Positions 34,039-41,967 of a DNA stretch of 64,000 bases are shown here, one piece after another; position 1 is the first letter of the stretch, and every line of letters begins with the position of its first letter. Under the pieces are notes generated by a model. The model was not told where the DNA came from. It made no database searches and was given only the letters and a program-made list of their open reading frames with translations. The position numbers and the translations under genes are program-made. The stretch lies in assembly GCF_001894885.1 (NCBI RefSeq), contig NZ_BCXB01000013.1, positions 89,596-153,595 on the forward strand, given 5' to 3'. This DNA is from Rhodococcus marinonascens NBRC 14363 (GTDB taxonomy: Bacteria > Actinomycetota > Actinomycetes > Mycobacteriales > Mycobacteriaceae).

Positions 34039-34125
34039 CTAGATCAGCGGGACAAGGATCTTGCCGATCTCGACCAACGCCGCGCCGATGGTGGTGATGT
34101 CGTCGATGCTGAGTGATCCGATCAT
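34039..34125 (-). CDS. 28-aa amphipathic peptide
   Basis: ATG 34125 with AAGGAGC upstream, overlapping the previous stop (ATGA). The product is a short helix with acidic N-terminal half and very hydrophobic C-terminus (IGAALVEIGKILVPLI). Size and pattern recall small membrane-active peptides. No family named. Good start context makes translation likely. Confidence 0.5.
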   Translation of the reverse strand: MIGSLSIDDITTIGAALVEIGKILVPLI

Positions 34126-34340
34126 GGTGTGCTCCTTGGGGTTGGGTTTGCCTGTTTTAGTTCCGTCAGGCGCAGCTCTATCTGCGCCTTCGTGGCCCAG
34201 GGTTCGGGGTGTGTGTGATCGGGTCGGACGCATACGAGGTCGCCGTCTCGCGGTGCGATCAGGCATTCGGTCGCAGGCAACGGCCAGCGCTTCATGTCGT
34301 CGGGGTTCGGGATGATGCCGCCCAGCGCGTACTTAGTCAT
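34122..34340 (-). CDS. Small hypothetical protein
   Basis: 72 aa with a beta-like N-terminal half (CLIAPRDGDLVCVRPDHTHP) and a helical C-terminus. The stop overlaps the start of the 28-aa peptide, so the pair is translationally coupled. Not recognised. Confidence 0.55.
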   Translation of the reverse strand: MTKYALGGIIPNPDDMKRWPLPATECLIAPRDGDLVCVRPDHTHPEPWATKAQIELRLTELKQANPTPRSTP

Positions 34341-34353
34341 GACACCCTCTCGG

Positions 34354-34560
34354 TTATCGCTTGCTGCGGAAGATGTGAGTGAAGAGCTTTGGCGGTTCCG
34401 GAGTGGACCCCCTCGGCGCAGGGCCGTCGTAGTGCACGTGCACGGCCTCGATGTGGATCGGCGCGGGGGCCGTGGTCTCCGGTGCGTCGCCGACGATGGC
34501 GCGGCCGATGCGGATGAGCACGTGACCGGTGATGCTGGTGATTGCGTCGATCGGGTTCAC
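34354..34560 (-). CDS. Small protein with N-terminal hydrophobic helix
   Basis: 68 aa from GTG 34560 with AGGAGG 4 nt upstream. The first 22 aa (NPIDAITSITGHVLIRIGRA) form an amphipathic helix similar in style to the peptide at 34039; the rest is Pro/His-rich. The same frame extends to 34671 and would add a CHHCHEMYEPTEGECP zinc-like motif, so a longer form is possible. Confidence 0.5.
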   Translation of the reverse strand: MNPIDAITSITGHVLIRIGRAIVGDAPETTAPAPIHIEAVHVHYDGPAPRGSTPEPPKLFTHIFRSKR

Positions 34561-34662
34561 AGTGCCTCCTGAGAAGTTGATCCGCCCCAAGCCCGAGGGA
34601 GTCGGACATTCGCCTTCTGTTGGTTCGTACATTTCATGGCAGTGGTGACAGAATCCATCTCC

Positions 34663-34953
34663 ATGAATCACAGGGAATGGCTCGGTGAGGTAATCGGAGC
34701 CGATAGCTACCGCGCGGCTGCCGCACGGATCGACATCGACCAGAGCACGATTGCCAAGCAGCTATCCCGTGGAGTGCTGAGCCCTCAGAACGTCATTGCA
34801 CTTGCCCGGGCATACGGCAGGAAGGCCGGCGTCGAGCTGGTGCGGACTGGATACTTGAGGGCCGATGACATTGATGGAGTCGGCGTTGTTGATGCCCTAC
34901 GTCAGGCGAGCAGCAAGCAGGTCTTGGCTGAACTCGACTCACGTCTAACTTGA
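34663..34953 (+). CDS. HTH regulator on the opposite strand
   Basis: 96 aa from ATG 34663 (ATG 34636 possible). Residues about 14-50 form a helix-turn-helix (YRAAAARIDIDQSTIAKQLS). It is one of the few plus-strand genes in the middle of the prophage and lies at the boundary of the late and early leftward blocks, so a role in the early/late switch is plausible. Not assignable to a known repressor family. Confidence 0.6.
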   Translation: MNHREWLGEVIGADSYRAAAARIDIDQSTIAKQLSRGVLSPQNVIALARAYGRKAGVELVRTGYLRADDIDGVGVVDALRQASSKQVLAELDSRLT

Positions 34954-34988
34954 ACCAGAGCGGGCGGACGGACTTTCACCGGGCGGGA

Positions 34989-35150
34989 GCTGATGCGCGG
35001 TGGTGCCGATGTGTCGCGCTCGCGGCGGACGCTTCCCTGAGGGTGCGGCGGCGGCAAGCTGGCGGGGTTGCATCGGGAATCCAGGCGCGCCCCTGGACGG
35101 GAAGGTCTCACCGACTGCGCCGAACAGGGTTGCCGGTGAGACGACAAAGG
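34989..35150 (-). repeat. Dispersed ~155-bp repeat, copy A (inside prophage)
   Basis: Reverse-complement of this stretch matches 63725-63880 almost base for base and, for its distal two thirds, 61977-62089. Shared blocks include GGCGCGCCTGGATTCCCGAT and GCGACACATCGGCA. One end is an inverted repeat (GTCTCACCG with CGGTGAGAC). Non-coding. Confidence 0.8.
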
Positions 35151-35161
35151 GAGCTGACGAA

Positions 35162-35593
35162 TCAGCGACTCGCCCACTCTGGTTGATAGTCGGGGTGGTC
35201 CGAGTACACGGCGGCCATACCCGGAAGGATGGCCGCCCGGTATTCCACAAATAGTTCCGTGTCGAATGGGTCGTCGTACAGCTCTTGCGCCCGGTCGATG
35301 ATCCGCCGCTTCGCTTCGACTTCTCGCAGCACCCGAGCTGGGTCGTGGCGGGCGATGTGACGGGCCTGCTCCACTGTCGGGAAGCCCTCGTCGCTGACGA
35401 CCGGGATTCTGTGAGTCTGCGGATCGTTCAAGGCTCCGGCATCTACACCAGCAGAGCCCGACATCATGGAATCGCTACTCACGTGCCAGGTGGGGAGCGA
35501 TCGGTCACCCCAGGCGGTTCGCTGTGCCGCCTCACGTGCAAGCTGTTCGTCTTCGTCGATGCGGGCCCGAAGGAAGTCCACGATGTCACTCAT
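35162..35593 (-). CDS. DUF6221-family protein
   Basis: 143 aa. The N-terminus (MSDIVDFLRARIDEDEQLAR) is the DUF6221 signature, a family found mainly in actinobacterial phages and plasmids, with unknown function. C-terminus ends in HPDYQPEW, also typical. Bracketed by two identical 20-bp direct repeats (35131 and 35617), which suggests that the gene entered as a unit. Confidence 0.75.
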   Translation of the reverse strand: MSDIVDFLRARIDEDEQLAREAAQRTAWGDRSLPTWHVSSDSMMSGSAGVDAGALNDPQTHRIPVVSDEGFPTVEQARHIARHDPARVLREVEAKRRIIDRAQELYDDPFDTELFVEYRAAILPGMAAVYSDHPDYQPEWASR

Positions 35594-35616
35594 GACGCGC
35601 TCCTTCGCTGTACAGG

Positions 35617-35636
35617 TGCCGGTGAGACGACAAAGG
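35617..35636 (+). repeat. 20-bp direct repeat of one end of repeat A
   Basis: TGCCGGTGAGACGACAAAGG is identical to 35131-35150, the terminal 20 bp of dispersed repeat copy A. Confidence 0.8.
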
Positions 35637-35664
35637 CGCGAGGTGGTTTCCCACTTCTCGCGCC
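35635..35664. terminator. Terminator after the GIY-YIG-like gene
   Basis: GGCGCGAG(GTGG) pairs with (CCAC)..CTCGCGCC across a short loop, 14 nt past the stop at 35678. Confidence 0.65.
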
Positions 35665-35677
35665 TAGGCGAAGCCTA

Positions 35678-36226
35678 TCAGATGGCTTTTCGGCCGTAGG
35701 TCACTCTGTCCCGCGCGTCCTGTGCCTTTATTCGCCTCCAGCACCCTTCGAGGAATAGGTCCGACTCATTCCTCGGCCTGTTGTCATCCTCGCGAAGGAC
35801 GTCCTGGATCAACTCGTCGGAGATGTGAAACCACTCTCGCCCCTCCGCCAAGTGCACGTCGTAGCGAATATGCTCGGCCCGCTCAAACTTGCGAGAACCG
35901 CATCTCGCAGCGATCAACTCTGAACCAGGCGGATAGCTCGAAAGCCGCTTGACCAAGTCCATACTGTGGCCGATCTTCATCAGGCCTCCGACGCGCAGGT
36001 AGTACACCCAGCCCTCGTATGGATCAGGGTCGGGAACCTTCAGTCCAGGGACCAGCTCGGGACGTTTCGCCGGGCGACCATCCGCGATTTGCTCCTGCAC
36101 GAGAGCCCACGCGAGGAGTAGATGCTCCTGGCAGAGATACATTCCGGTAGTGGCAACATGCCTGGTTACATACGCAGTGCACGTTGAGACTCCGCATTGC
36201 CAGGTGGAAATGTCGTGCTTGCTCAC
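35678..36226 (-). CDS. GIY-YIG-like (T5orf172/MUG113-type) protein
   Basis: 182 aa. Residues about 72-110 (GWVYYLRVGGLMKIGHSMDL) match the start of the T5orf172 branch of the GIY-YIG nuclease fold, and REWFHISDELI follows as in that family. An N-terminal CGVSTCTAYV...CQEHLLLA cluster may bind zinc. Nuclease activity is inferred. Confidence 0.65.
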   Translation of the reverse strand: MSKHDISTWQCGVSTCTAYVTRHVATTGMYLCQEHLLLAWALVQEQIADGRPAKRPELVPGLKVPDPDPYEGWVYYLRVGGLMKIGHSMDLVKRLSSYPPGSELIAARCGSRKFERAEHIRYDVHLAEGREWFHISDELIQDVLREDDNRPRNESDLFLEGCWRRIKAQDARDRVTYGRKAI

Positions 36227-36978
36227 GCAATCTTCCCCTTCTGGCGTAGGTCAGCTATCACCAGTCCGAGCGGGAATGCTGACGTCCCGTCGGGGAGCGC
36301 GACCGTCGCGATGGGGTCGTTCTTGCGGTACGCCATGTCGTAGACGGTCTTCGGCTTGACCGAGACTCCATAGCGGATCGCAATCATTGCCGCTACCTCC
36401 TTCGCGGAAAGGATCATTCCATCCATGTTCTCGTCAAGAACTTCCCGCACCTCCGTGATGGTCGAGTATCTCCCACACGTCTGGCACGTTGCGGATTCAC
36501 TCTCGGCGTCAGCTTCGACGCGACTTCCGCACTGGACGCAGAGCGTGAATAGCACCTTCGATGGTCGCGGCAGGTCCATCGCCCGTCGTGCCCTCCTCAT
36601 GGCGTAGCTGATCTCGTCCAGTGCCTCCTCCGAGCCCTCGGTCATGGCGAGGGATATCACGTGCCGGTCCAACCACCTTGCGAGGCTGAGCGTGGACACG
36701 TGGCCCTCGTAGGCCATGGCCCGGCTCTCGCAGACGTGCCGCACCCAGCCGACGAGGGTGCCGTGCAGGTCGTCGGCCACCTCGGATGCGTTGACGTTGA
36801 ACACCAACGGCTGCTCGTCGCTGCCTCGGCTGAGCTTCGGGCCGCCCTTCGCGACGATCCGGTCCTGCCGGGTGATGGTGATCGCGAGATCCTCTACCAG
36901 CTCGGGGATCTCCTGGAGCATCGTCACGAGCTGGCGGATCTCGGCGCGGGTCAGGAACAGGTGATCGGTGTCGTTCAC
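36223..36978 (-). CDS. Zinc-ribbon/HTH phage protein
   Basis: 251 aa from GTG 36978 (overlaps upstream stop). Central zinc ribbon CVQCGSR...CQTCGRY (about 160-185) and a C-terminal HTH (LSAKEVAAMIAIRYGVSVKP). Proteins with this layout are frequent in actinophage early regions; function unknown, DNA binding likely. Confidence 0.6.
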   Translation of the reverse strand: MNDTDHLFLTRAEIRQLVTMLQEIPELVEDLAITITRQDRIVAKGGPKLSRGSDEQPLVFNVNASEVADDLHGTLVGWVRHVCESRAMAYEGHVSTLSLARWLDRHVISLAMTEGSEEALDEISYAMRRARRAMDLPRPSKVLFTLCVQCGSRVEADAESESATCQTCGRYSTITEVREVLDENMDGMILSAKEVAAMIAIRYGVSVKPKTVYDMAYRKNDPIATVALPDGTSAFPLGLVIADLRQKGKIA

Positions 36979-37121
36979 GGTCGCTCCTCGTGGATGTGGC
37001 AGTGGTGGGCGGGTGCGCTCAGGCGTCCACCGTCCGGGGTTTCGAGTTCGACGTGCGGGATGGGCCAGTGGCGGGTGGCGGCGACTCGCCAGGTGTGGCC
37101 GCGGTAGGTGGCCAGGGTCAT
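36975..37121 (-). CDS. Small hypothetical protein (48 aa)
   Basis: ATG 37121 overlaps the upstream stop (ATGA), and its TGA overlaps the downstream GTG start. Coding pattern is good (MTLATYRGHTWRVAATRHWP). The double overlap is typical of tightly packed phage early genes. Not recognised. Confidence 0.55.
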   Translation of the reverse strand: MTLATYRGHTWRVAATRHWPIPHVELETPDGGRLSAPAHHCHIHEERP

Positions 37122-37663
37122 GACGAAAGCCCCTTCAGGTACTCGAAGCACGCCTTGAGGTGGCGTGCGTCGGCGAGCGAGTTATGCAGGCCCGATTCCT
37201 GTTCCGGCAGCTCCGGGGCGTCGAGGTCGTGCGACACTTCCTGTTGGAACTCGTGGGTGTACTCCGGTATGCCGTCCGGTAGATCGATCATCTTGCCGAA
37301 AAGTTGGGCCAACACCACGTGGTCGTAGGCGGCGTGGTCGGCCCACAGATCGGTGAAGCTGGGGTCGGAGAGAAGGAACTCGCGGACCTCGTTGCGGATC
37401 ACCCAGCGCGGTTTCACGGCGGCGTTGGTGAGGTCGAGGCAGAAGAGCCACAACTCGGGCGAGAGGCGGCGCGGCTCCCGGGCGAGCGGCAGCTGGGGCA
37501 CCACGTTCTTCATCAGCCAGGTGTCTTCGCGGATCCGCTCGATGGGCATGTCCGCATTGACGGCGTAGAATTCCCGTCCGTCCTCTGCGACGATGCCGAT
37601 GGAGATCAGGTCGATGGTCTTGCCGTCTTCGAGGAACTCGGTGTCGTAGAAGTAGCGGGTCAT
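37118..37663 (-). CDS. 3'-5' exoribonuclease of the Rv2179c-like DEDDh type
   Basis: 181 aa. DEDDh exonuclease motifs: FYDTEFLEDG (Asp7, Glu9), ADHAAYDHVVLAQLF and HNSLADARHLKACF (catalytic His and Asp). Matches the Rv2179c family of RNases. Phage copies may act in RNA turnover or counter-defence; not shown. Confidence 0.78.
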   Translation of the reverse strand: MTRYFYDTEFLEDGKTIDLISIGIVAEDGREFYAVNADMPIERIREDTWLMKNVVPQLPLAREPRRLSPELWLFCLDLTNAAVKPRWVIRNEVREFLLSDPSFTDLWADHAAYDHVVLAQLFGKMIDLPDGIPEYTHEFQQEVSHDLDAPELPEQESGLHNSLADARHLKACFEYLKGLSS

Positions 37664-38241
37664 TGGTGGTCACCGCTTTCGATCAGTTCGACGATCTCGT
37701 CGAGGTGTGCCGGCCGCTGCCAGGCATCCCAGCCGACATGGATTTGACGACGCGTCGACCGCTTCTCGCTGCTGTGGGTGTGCCCGTGCAGAAGCCACAG
37801 GCCCTCGTCGCGGAGCCGGTACTGTGTCGCCCGGTCTTCGGCCGTGTGATCACCCTGGTATGGGAAGTGGGACAGCAGCACGTCGTGGCCTGCGATCCTG
37901 CGGCGGGCGAACGGCTGCACCGACTCGAAAACGTGCAGGAATCCGCGCTGGTGTCGGTGCGAGTCTCGGTGCATGGGGTGGCAGGAGTCGTGATTTCCCG
38001 GCACGAGGTGCAGGTCCAGCGCCCGAACCTGAGCGACCACGCCGAGTTCGCGGAGCCACTTGTCTTCGTCTCGGCGGCGCCCGATCGTCAGGTCACCGAG
38101 GACCCAGAGGTGGGAGCCGTGCGGCAGGGCCACGATCGTGTCCATGATCGCTTGGTCGTGCTCCTCGATGCTGGTGTGGCCGCGGTGGTCGGCGATCTTT
38201 TCGTGTCCGAGGTGAAGATCGGCGGTGAAGTAGACGCTCAT
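37660..38241 (-). CDS. Metallophosphoesterase
   Basis: 193 aa from ATG 38241. Calcineurin-like signature: TADLHLGH (metal ligands), VLGDLTIG, LVPGNHD and LLHGHTHS. Small phage members of this family act on cyclic nucleotides or RNA ends. Overlaps the exoribonuclease gene by 4 nt, so both may act on RNA. Confidence 0.8.
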   Translation of the reverse strand: MSVYFTADLHLGHEKIADHRGHTSIEEHDQAIMDTIVALPHGSHLWVLGDLTIGRRRDEDKWLRELGVVAQVRALDLHLVPGNHDSCHPMHRDSHRHQRGFLHVFESVQPFARRRIAGHDVLLSHFPYQGDHTAEDRATQYRLRDEGLWLLHGHTHSSEKRSTRRQIHVGWDAWQRPAHLDEIVELIESGDHQ

Positions 38242-38345
38242 CACAGCCGCCCGATGGGTGCGGTGAAGACGACCCGGTCGAAGTCCATTCCGCTGTGCTG
38301 CATCTCGGACAGCTGGCAGATCAGGTACGCGATGTGCTCGTTCAT
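38241..38345 (-). CDS. Small hypothetical protein (34 aa)
   Basis: ATG 38345 overlaps the upstream stop (ATGA), and the stop overlaps the next ATG (TGATG). Product MNEHIAYLICQLSEMQHSGM plus 14 residues; likely real by packing. Confidence 0.5.
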   Translation of the reverse strand: MNEHIAYLICQLSEMQHSGMDFDRVVFTAPIGRL

Positions 38346-38716
38346 TTGGTCTCCTCGGTTCGTTGTCCGGTGATGAGTGCGACGAGGTCTGCGACGGTGC
38401 AGGTGACCCACTGCGCGAGCGGATCGGTTGTCCCTCGGCGTTTGTGGACGACCACACCCGCCAGGGCGTCGTCATTCCCGGCCTCTAGCCGCGCCTCTCG
38501 CGTCCATTCAGGCAACTTGAGGGTGGGTGTGTCCTTGCACTCGATGACGAGCCTCTGGCCGTGAATGCGGACCCCTCCGATGTCGCCGCGGTCCTTCGCG
38601 CCGTTCTTGACGCGCCGGTCGATCCGGTCGTCGTCGAGGGCCGCTGCGAGGCCGTCTGCGATCAGTCGCTCGAAGCGGGCGCCGGCGGCCTTGGCGCTGG
38701 CACGGTTTCGGGTCAT
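38342..38716 (-). CDS. Holliday-junction-resolvase-like PD-(D/E)xK nuclease
   Basis: 124 aa from ATG 38716. Motifs: Glu in ARFERLIAD, GDIGGVRIHGQRLVIECKD (Asp and ExK). This matches small Hjc-like resolvases of actinophages, which cut recombination intermediates before packaging. Confidence 0.7.
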   Translation of the reverse strand: MTRNRASAKAAGARFERLIADGLAAALDDDRIDRRVKNGAKDRGDIGGVRIHGQRLVIECKDTPTLKLPEWTREARLEAGNDDALAGVVVHKRRGTTDPLAQWVTCTVADLVALITGQRTEETK

Positions 38717-39210
38717 CGTGCCGCCGCCTTGAACCACGACGTGCCGATGATCGCCTTACGCGGCTCGGCCACCAGCTCCCGACGCTCGGCCAGCCGACGC
38801 CGGAACTCCGCGGTCTGCTCGGCGGTGAGCTGAAGCTGCGGTGTACGACCCAGCGCCACCCTCCGGGCATACCGATGCGCCTCGGGCGGGGCGATGCCCA
38901 TGCCCTGCAGGACGTGCGACGCCTCCTCCATCGCCTCGCGGCGGTCCTCGGGCAGCGCCTGAATGGATTCGAAGTACGCGGCTTTGGAGTGCTCGACGAT
39001 AGGACCGGGGAGCGGCCGGAATCCCTCCTTGGCGAGCCGGTATGCCCGTGCCACCCCGGCGAGGAGATCCTCACGGGGCAACCTGGCGTCGGAGAACACC
39101 TCGGCCCATGCCATGACGGTGGCCTCGCCGCCGTTGGGGAACCAGGGATCGTTCGCGGCGCACTTGGCCAGGACCATGGTCGCCGTGATCTTGTCGTCGT
39201 CGGTGATCAT
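38713..39210 (-). CDS. Replication-accessory-like protein
   Basis: 165 aa from ATG 39210; the frame to 39567 is antisense-like and rejected. Helical throughout (MAWAEVFSDARLPREDLLAG). Lies directly after the HTH replication protein gene with a 4-nt overlap, the position of helicase-loader genes, but no AAA motif is present. Function unassigned. Confidence 0.55.
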   Translation of the reverse strand: MITDDDKITATMVLAKCAANDPWFPNGGEATVMAWAEVFSDARLPREDLLAGVARAYRLAKEGFRPLPGPIVEHSKAAYFESIQALPEDRREAMEEASHVLQGMGIAPPEAHRYARRVALGRTPQLQLTAEQTAEFRRRLAERRELVAEPRKAIIGTSWFKAAAR

Positions 39211-40031
39211 GCGATTCCTTTCGGCTGGTTGGTGAGACGGGATCCGATGTCGAGCCAGCCCTGAACCTTCTGGTCGGCGCGGGAGACTTCCCCGAGGGCC
39301 GGACGGAGGTCCTGTCGGGTCGGGAGTGGTTCGTCGAGCCACCCGTCGCCGCCCAGCCAGCCTTCGGCGTACTTCGTGTACTGGTCGGCGCGGTTGGGAT
39401 CGTGGGCGTAGCGGACGGCGCCGTCGAGGATCTCGGACTCCGACGCCCGCCGGCATGCGCGCTGCCATGCGGCGAGCGCCTTCCGCTTCCCCGCCTTGCG
39501 TGGGTACTCGTCCCAGAAGTCCTGGAACGCATCGGGATATTCGCTCGTCGGCGCAGCCGGTGAGCAAGAGTTCTTTATCCCCTGTTCCCCTGTTCCCCTG
39601 TTCCCCTGTTCCCCTGCTCCGGGAAGTGAAGCCTCACTGTCGATGTCATGAGCACTCAGTGAGGATTCAGTGAATACGGCGTCGTCGCTGGTAGGAGGTG
39701 GGTACCGTCCGGGCGAAGGGCGATTGATCTTCTGATGCGCCTTCCACTTCTGGATGTACAGAAACTGCCTTCCGTCGACGCTGTAGCGGGTGATGAGATC
39801 GCTTGCATGAAGGTGCTTGAGGCCGTCATCAATTCGCATGAGGGTTCCGTGAGGACTCACTGAAAGGTCATGAGCGAACAGGTCTGCGCAAATATCCGCG
39901 AGTTTGTCGCGCCCCACGCCGTTGTCGTCGACGTAGGACCAGAGGCCGATGAACAGCAGTCGATCCTCGATCGGGAGAGGCGTGATGTCGTCCGACCGCC
40001 AGAACTCCGGCTTGATTGAGCGGATCCTCAT
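39207..40031 (-). CDS. Replication initiation protein (winged helix, O-like)
   Basis: 274 aa from ATG 40031 (the GAGGAGGGCGGC region lies just upstream). Residues 1-110 form the phage replisome-organiser type winged helix (MRIRSIKPEFWRSDDITPLP, then LLFIGLWSYVDDNGVGRD). The C-terminal region (FWDEYPRKAGKRKALAAWQR) is a conserved helicase-contact-like segment. The linker is encoded by five 8-bp DNA repeats, which may be the origin, as in lambda O. Confidence 0.72.
   Translation of the reverse strand: MRIRSIKPEFWRSDDITPLPIEDRLLFIGLWSYVDDNGVGRDKLADICADLFAHDLSVSPHGTLMRIDDGLKHLHASDLITRYSVDGRQFLYIQKWKAHQKINRPSPGRYPPPTSDDAVFTESSLSAHDIDSEASLPGAGEQGNRGTGEQGIKNSCSPAAPTSEYPDAFQDFWDEYPRKAGKRKALAAWQRACRRASESEILDGAVRYAHDPNRADQYTKYAEGWLGGDGWLDEPLPTRQDLRPALGEVSRADQKVQGWLDIGSRLTNQPKGIA
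39578..39617 (+). repeat. Five tandem 8-bp repeats in the replication gene (candidate ori iterons)
   Basis: TCCCCTGT is repeated five times without interruption (last base of the last copy changed). The period is not a multiple of three, so the array was not selected as a protein repeat. Its place inside a replication initiator gene fits origin iterons. Confidence 0.6.
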
Positions 40032-40183
40032 GCCGCCGCCCTCCTCTCGTGTTCGTCTTCGATGGGCACGCAATGCCCCGTCATCTGGCACATGCCGCGT
40101 GCTGTGTCGTTGTGCGACCACACCCGGCCGGTCGTGTCCGTGGCCTCGACAGGGCGCCGGCAGACGGGGCAGGTGACCCTCAT
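40028..40183 (-). CDS. Small zinc-ribbon protein
   Basis: 51 aa from ATG 40183. CPVCRRPVEATDTTGRVWSH and a later Cys/His pair (CQMTGHC) suggest a zinc ribbon. Overlaps both neighbours by 4 nt. Confidence 0.6.
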   Translation of the reverse strand: MRVTCPVCRRPVEATDTTGRVWSHNDTARGMCQMTGHCVPIEDEHERRAAA

Positions 40184-41130
40184 GCGCTCGCCTGTGCGGC
40201 GAGGACAGCCCGGATGGCGGCAGTGGCTTGTTGTGGGCAAACCCCGTTGCCGACGGCTTTGAGTTGCTCGGAGCGGGTGAGTCCGATTGCCGGATCTGTG
40301 ACCCAGTCAGCGGGGAGGCCCATCATCCATTCGGCGAACGTGGCCGACAGTCGTGGCCGGCTGTTGCGGTTGGGTTCGGTGGGAGCCGGTGCCGGACGGG
40401 TCAATCGTTCCCACCGTCGGACAGCGGCGTCGTACGGTCCCCAGTCAAGAGGATGTAGTCGATCAGTTGCCGGGTGTGGCCCACCCGTTTGCTCGGATGC
40501 ATCCCGCCGCCCGACGCATCGGATGCTGTCGGTGTCGGTAGTAAGGTCACGATCGTTCCGAGATGCGTGGATTTTTCGATCGGACGGCCCGAAGTTCTCG
40601 GCCTGCCCATGATCCCGTCGGATGCTTTCGGTGTCGGGAAATGTGACGAGGATGAAGAGCCGCTCTCTGTGGTGTGGGGCACCGACGTCGGAAGCTCGAA
40701 CGCTTGCCCATCGGACATGCATCCCGTCTTCGGCCAGGTCTGCGAGTACTCGATCGAACCCCAGAGACCGGTGGCCGGCCACATTTTCCAGGACTGTGAA
40801 TCTGGGTCGTAGGACGCGAATTGCTTCGCGGACGTAGGGCCAGAGGTGTCTGTCATCGTCGGTTCCCTTCCGTTGGCCGGCGGCACTGAATGGCTGGCAG
40901 GGGTAGCCGCCGGTGAGGATGTCAACGGGCGGCACTGTGGCCCAGTCCACCTGAGTGACGTCATGGAGGTTTGGGACGCCAGGCCAGTGGTGTTCGAGGA
41001 TCGCGGATGGCGCTTTGTCCCATTCGCAGTGCCAGGCAACCTCGCCGCCGAATACTTTCTGCACGGCGAGGTCCAGGCCGCCATAGCCGGAGAACAGTGA
41101 GCCGATCGTCATGTCGAGCTGGGCGGTCAC
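40180..41130 (-). CDS. C5-cytosine DNA methyltransferase
   Basis: 316 aa. Motif I SLFSGYGGLDLA, motif IV GGYPCQPFSAAGQ (catalytic Cys78), motif VI VLENVAGH, motif VIII-like PHHRERLF, and the C-terminal motifs IX-X (SEQLKAVGNGVCPQQA). Target recognition region is short. No restriction enzyme is adjacent, so it is an orphan phage methylase, probably protecting phage DNA from host restriction. Confidence 0.9.
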   Translation of the reverse strand: MTAQLDMTIGSLFSGYGGLDLAVQKVFGGEVAWHCEWDKAPSAILEHHWPGVPNLHDVTQVDWATVPPVDILTGGYPCQPFSAAGQRKGTDDDRHLWPYVREAIRVLRPRFTVLENVAGHRSLGFDRVLADLAEDGMHVRWASVRASDVGAPHHRERLFILVTFPDTESIRRDHGQAENFGPSDRKIHASRNDRDLTTDTDSIRCVGRRDASEQTGGPHPATDRLHPLDWGPYDAAVRRWERLTRPAPAPTEPNRNSRPRLSATFAEWMMGLPADWVTDPAIGLTRSEQLKAVGNGVCPQQATAAIRAVLAAQASA

Positions 41131-41378
41131 TGGGCCACCCGCTTCCAGTCACGGCAGGAAAGGGTCCAGTTGCGCTCTCGCGCAGCGACTGGTTCGCCGT
41201 CGTGTCGAACCATCCTGGCGAGAATCTCCGACTCTCCGAGCGCAGTGATCCGAATGACGCTGGGACCGTGACCATGATCGCCTTCGAGGAGTGTTCCTGG
41301 GAACCATCCGCGCTGCCGGCACGCCTCCGCATGGTTCTCCCGGTCTGTCGTTGTGGTGGTCCGCTTCTCGCGCATCAC
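41127..41378 (-). CDS. Small hypothetical protein
   Basis: 83 aa (ATG 41378 or 41375). Region GTLLEGDHGHGPSVIRITAL is beta-like. Overlaps the methyltransferase start by 4 nt. Not recognised. Confidence 0.5.
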   Translation of the reverse strand: MMREKRTTTTTDRENHAEACRQRGWFPGTLLEGDHGHGPSVIRITALGESEILARMVRHDGEPVAARERNWTLSCRDWKRVAQ

Positions 41379-41587
41379 TTCCCGCCTTCCCGTGCGGCTT
41401 CACGGATCTCGGCGGCGTGCCTACGGCGGATCTCCGGCAACACGCCGCCATCACTTGCTTCCCGCTCCCACACGTCTGCGATGGCACGCACTCGGGTGAG
41501 AGCGGCACGGGCGGCATCCCGCTCAGCGGTGAGCTCGTCGTTCTCCTGGAGGATGCCGACTATGGACCGGCCACAGTCGTGGGTCAT
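41375..41587 (-). CDS. Small coiled-coil protein
   Basis: 70 aa from ATG 41587. Helical and charged (GILQENDELTAERDAARAAL). Overlaps both neighbours by 4 nt. Unknown. Confidence 0.5.
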   Translation of the reverse strand: MTHDCGRSIVGILQENDELTAERDAARAALTRVRAIADVWEREASDGGVLPEIRRRHAAEIREAAREGGK

Positions 41588-41967
41588 GACTGCTCCCAGT
41601 TCTGAATCTGCGAGTCCGGGCCGGTGCCCCAAAAGTTGCAGCCCCACCCACGTAAAACACCCGCTGGGGCGTGCGTGCGAATGAAGTCGAGCATCCGCGC
41701 TTCGGCGGCCTCGTTGCCGGTGTGGACGAACAGCTCACTAGGCCACCAAGTGTGGGCCTGCATGATCTCGAGGAGCGGCCTCACAGTCTCTTCCCCGATG
41801 CCGATGCCGATGCCGATGCCGAGGTCGTGGTCGAGGGAGAGAGCGTCGAGCCCCACCCCCGCCGCAGCGCAGATCCGCAGCACCTCGGTGGCTTCCCGCC
41901 AGCCCGTCGCGAGAAGCCAACCTGGTGGTGCGGGACGTTCATCGTCAACGAACAGATTCATGCTCAC
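41584..41967 (-). CDS. Cyclic-phosphate-processing receiver-like (cREC) protein
   Basis: 127 aa (ATG 41967 or 41961). Opens with NLFVDDERPAPPGW and has LDALSLDHDLG, both hallmarks of small receiver-like proteins proposed to process cyclic phosphates. A GIGIGIGIG insert comes from a perfect 4 x 6-bp DNA repeat (41797-41820). The neighbouring metallophosphoesterase and exoribonuclease suit an RNA-end or cyclic-phosphate theme, as inference. Confidence 0.6.
   Translation of the reverse strand: MSMNLFVDDERPAPPGWLLATGWREATEVLRICAAAGVGLDALSLDHDLGIGIGIGIGEETVRPLLEIMQAHTWWPSELFVHTGNEAAEARMLDFIRTHAPAGVLRGWGCNFWGTGPDSQIQNWEQS

Noticed and set aside
38713..39567. Long N-terminal extension of the gene at 38713
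   Set aside because: Residues before the ATG at 39210 are an Arg/Pro-rich out-of-frame copy of the replication gene; coupling overlap supports 39210.
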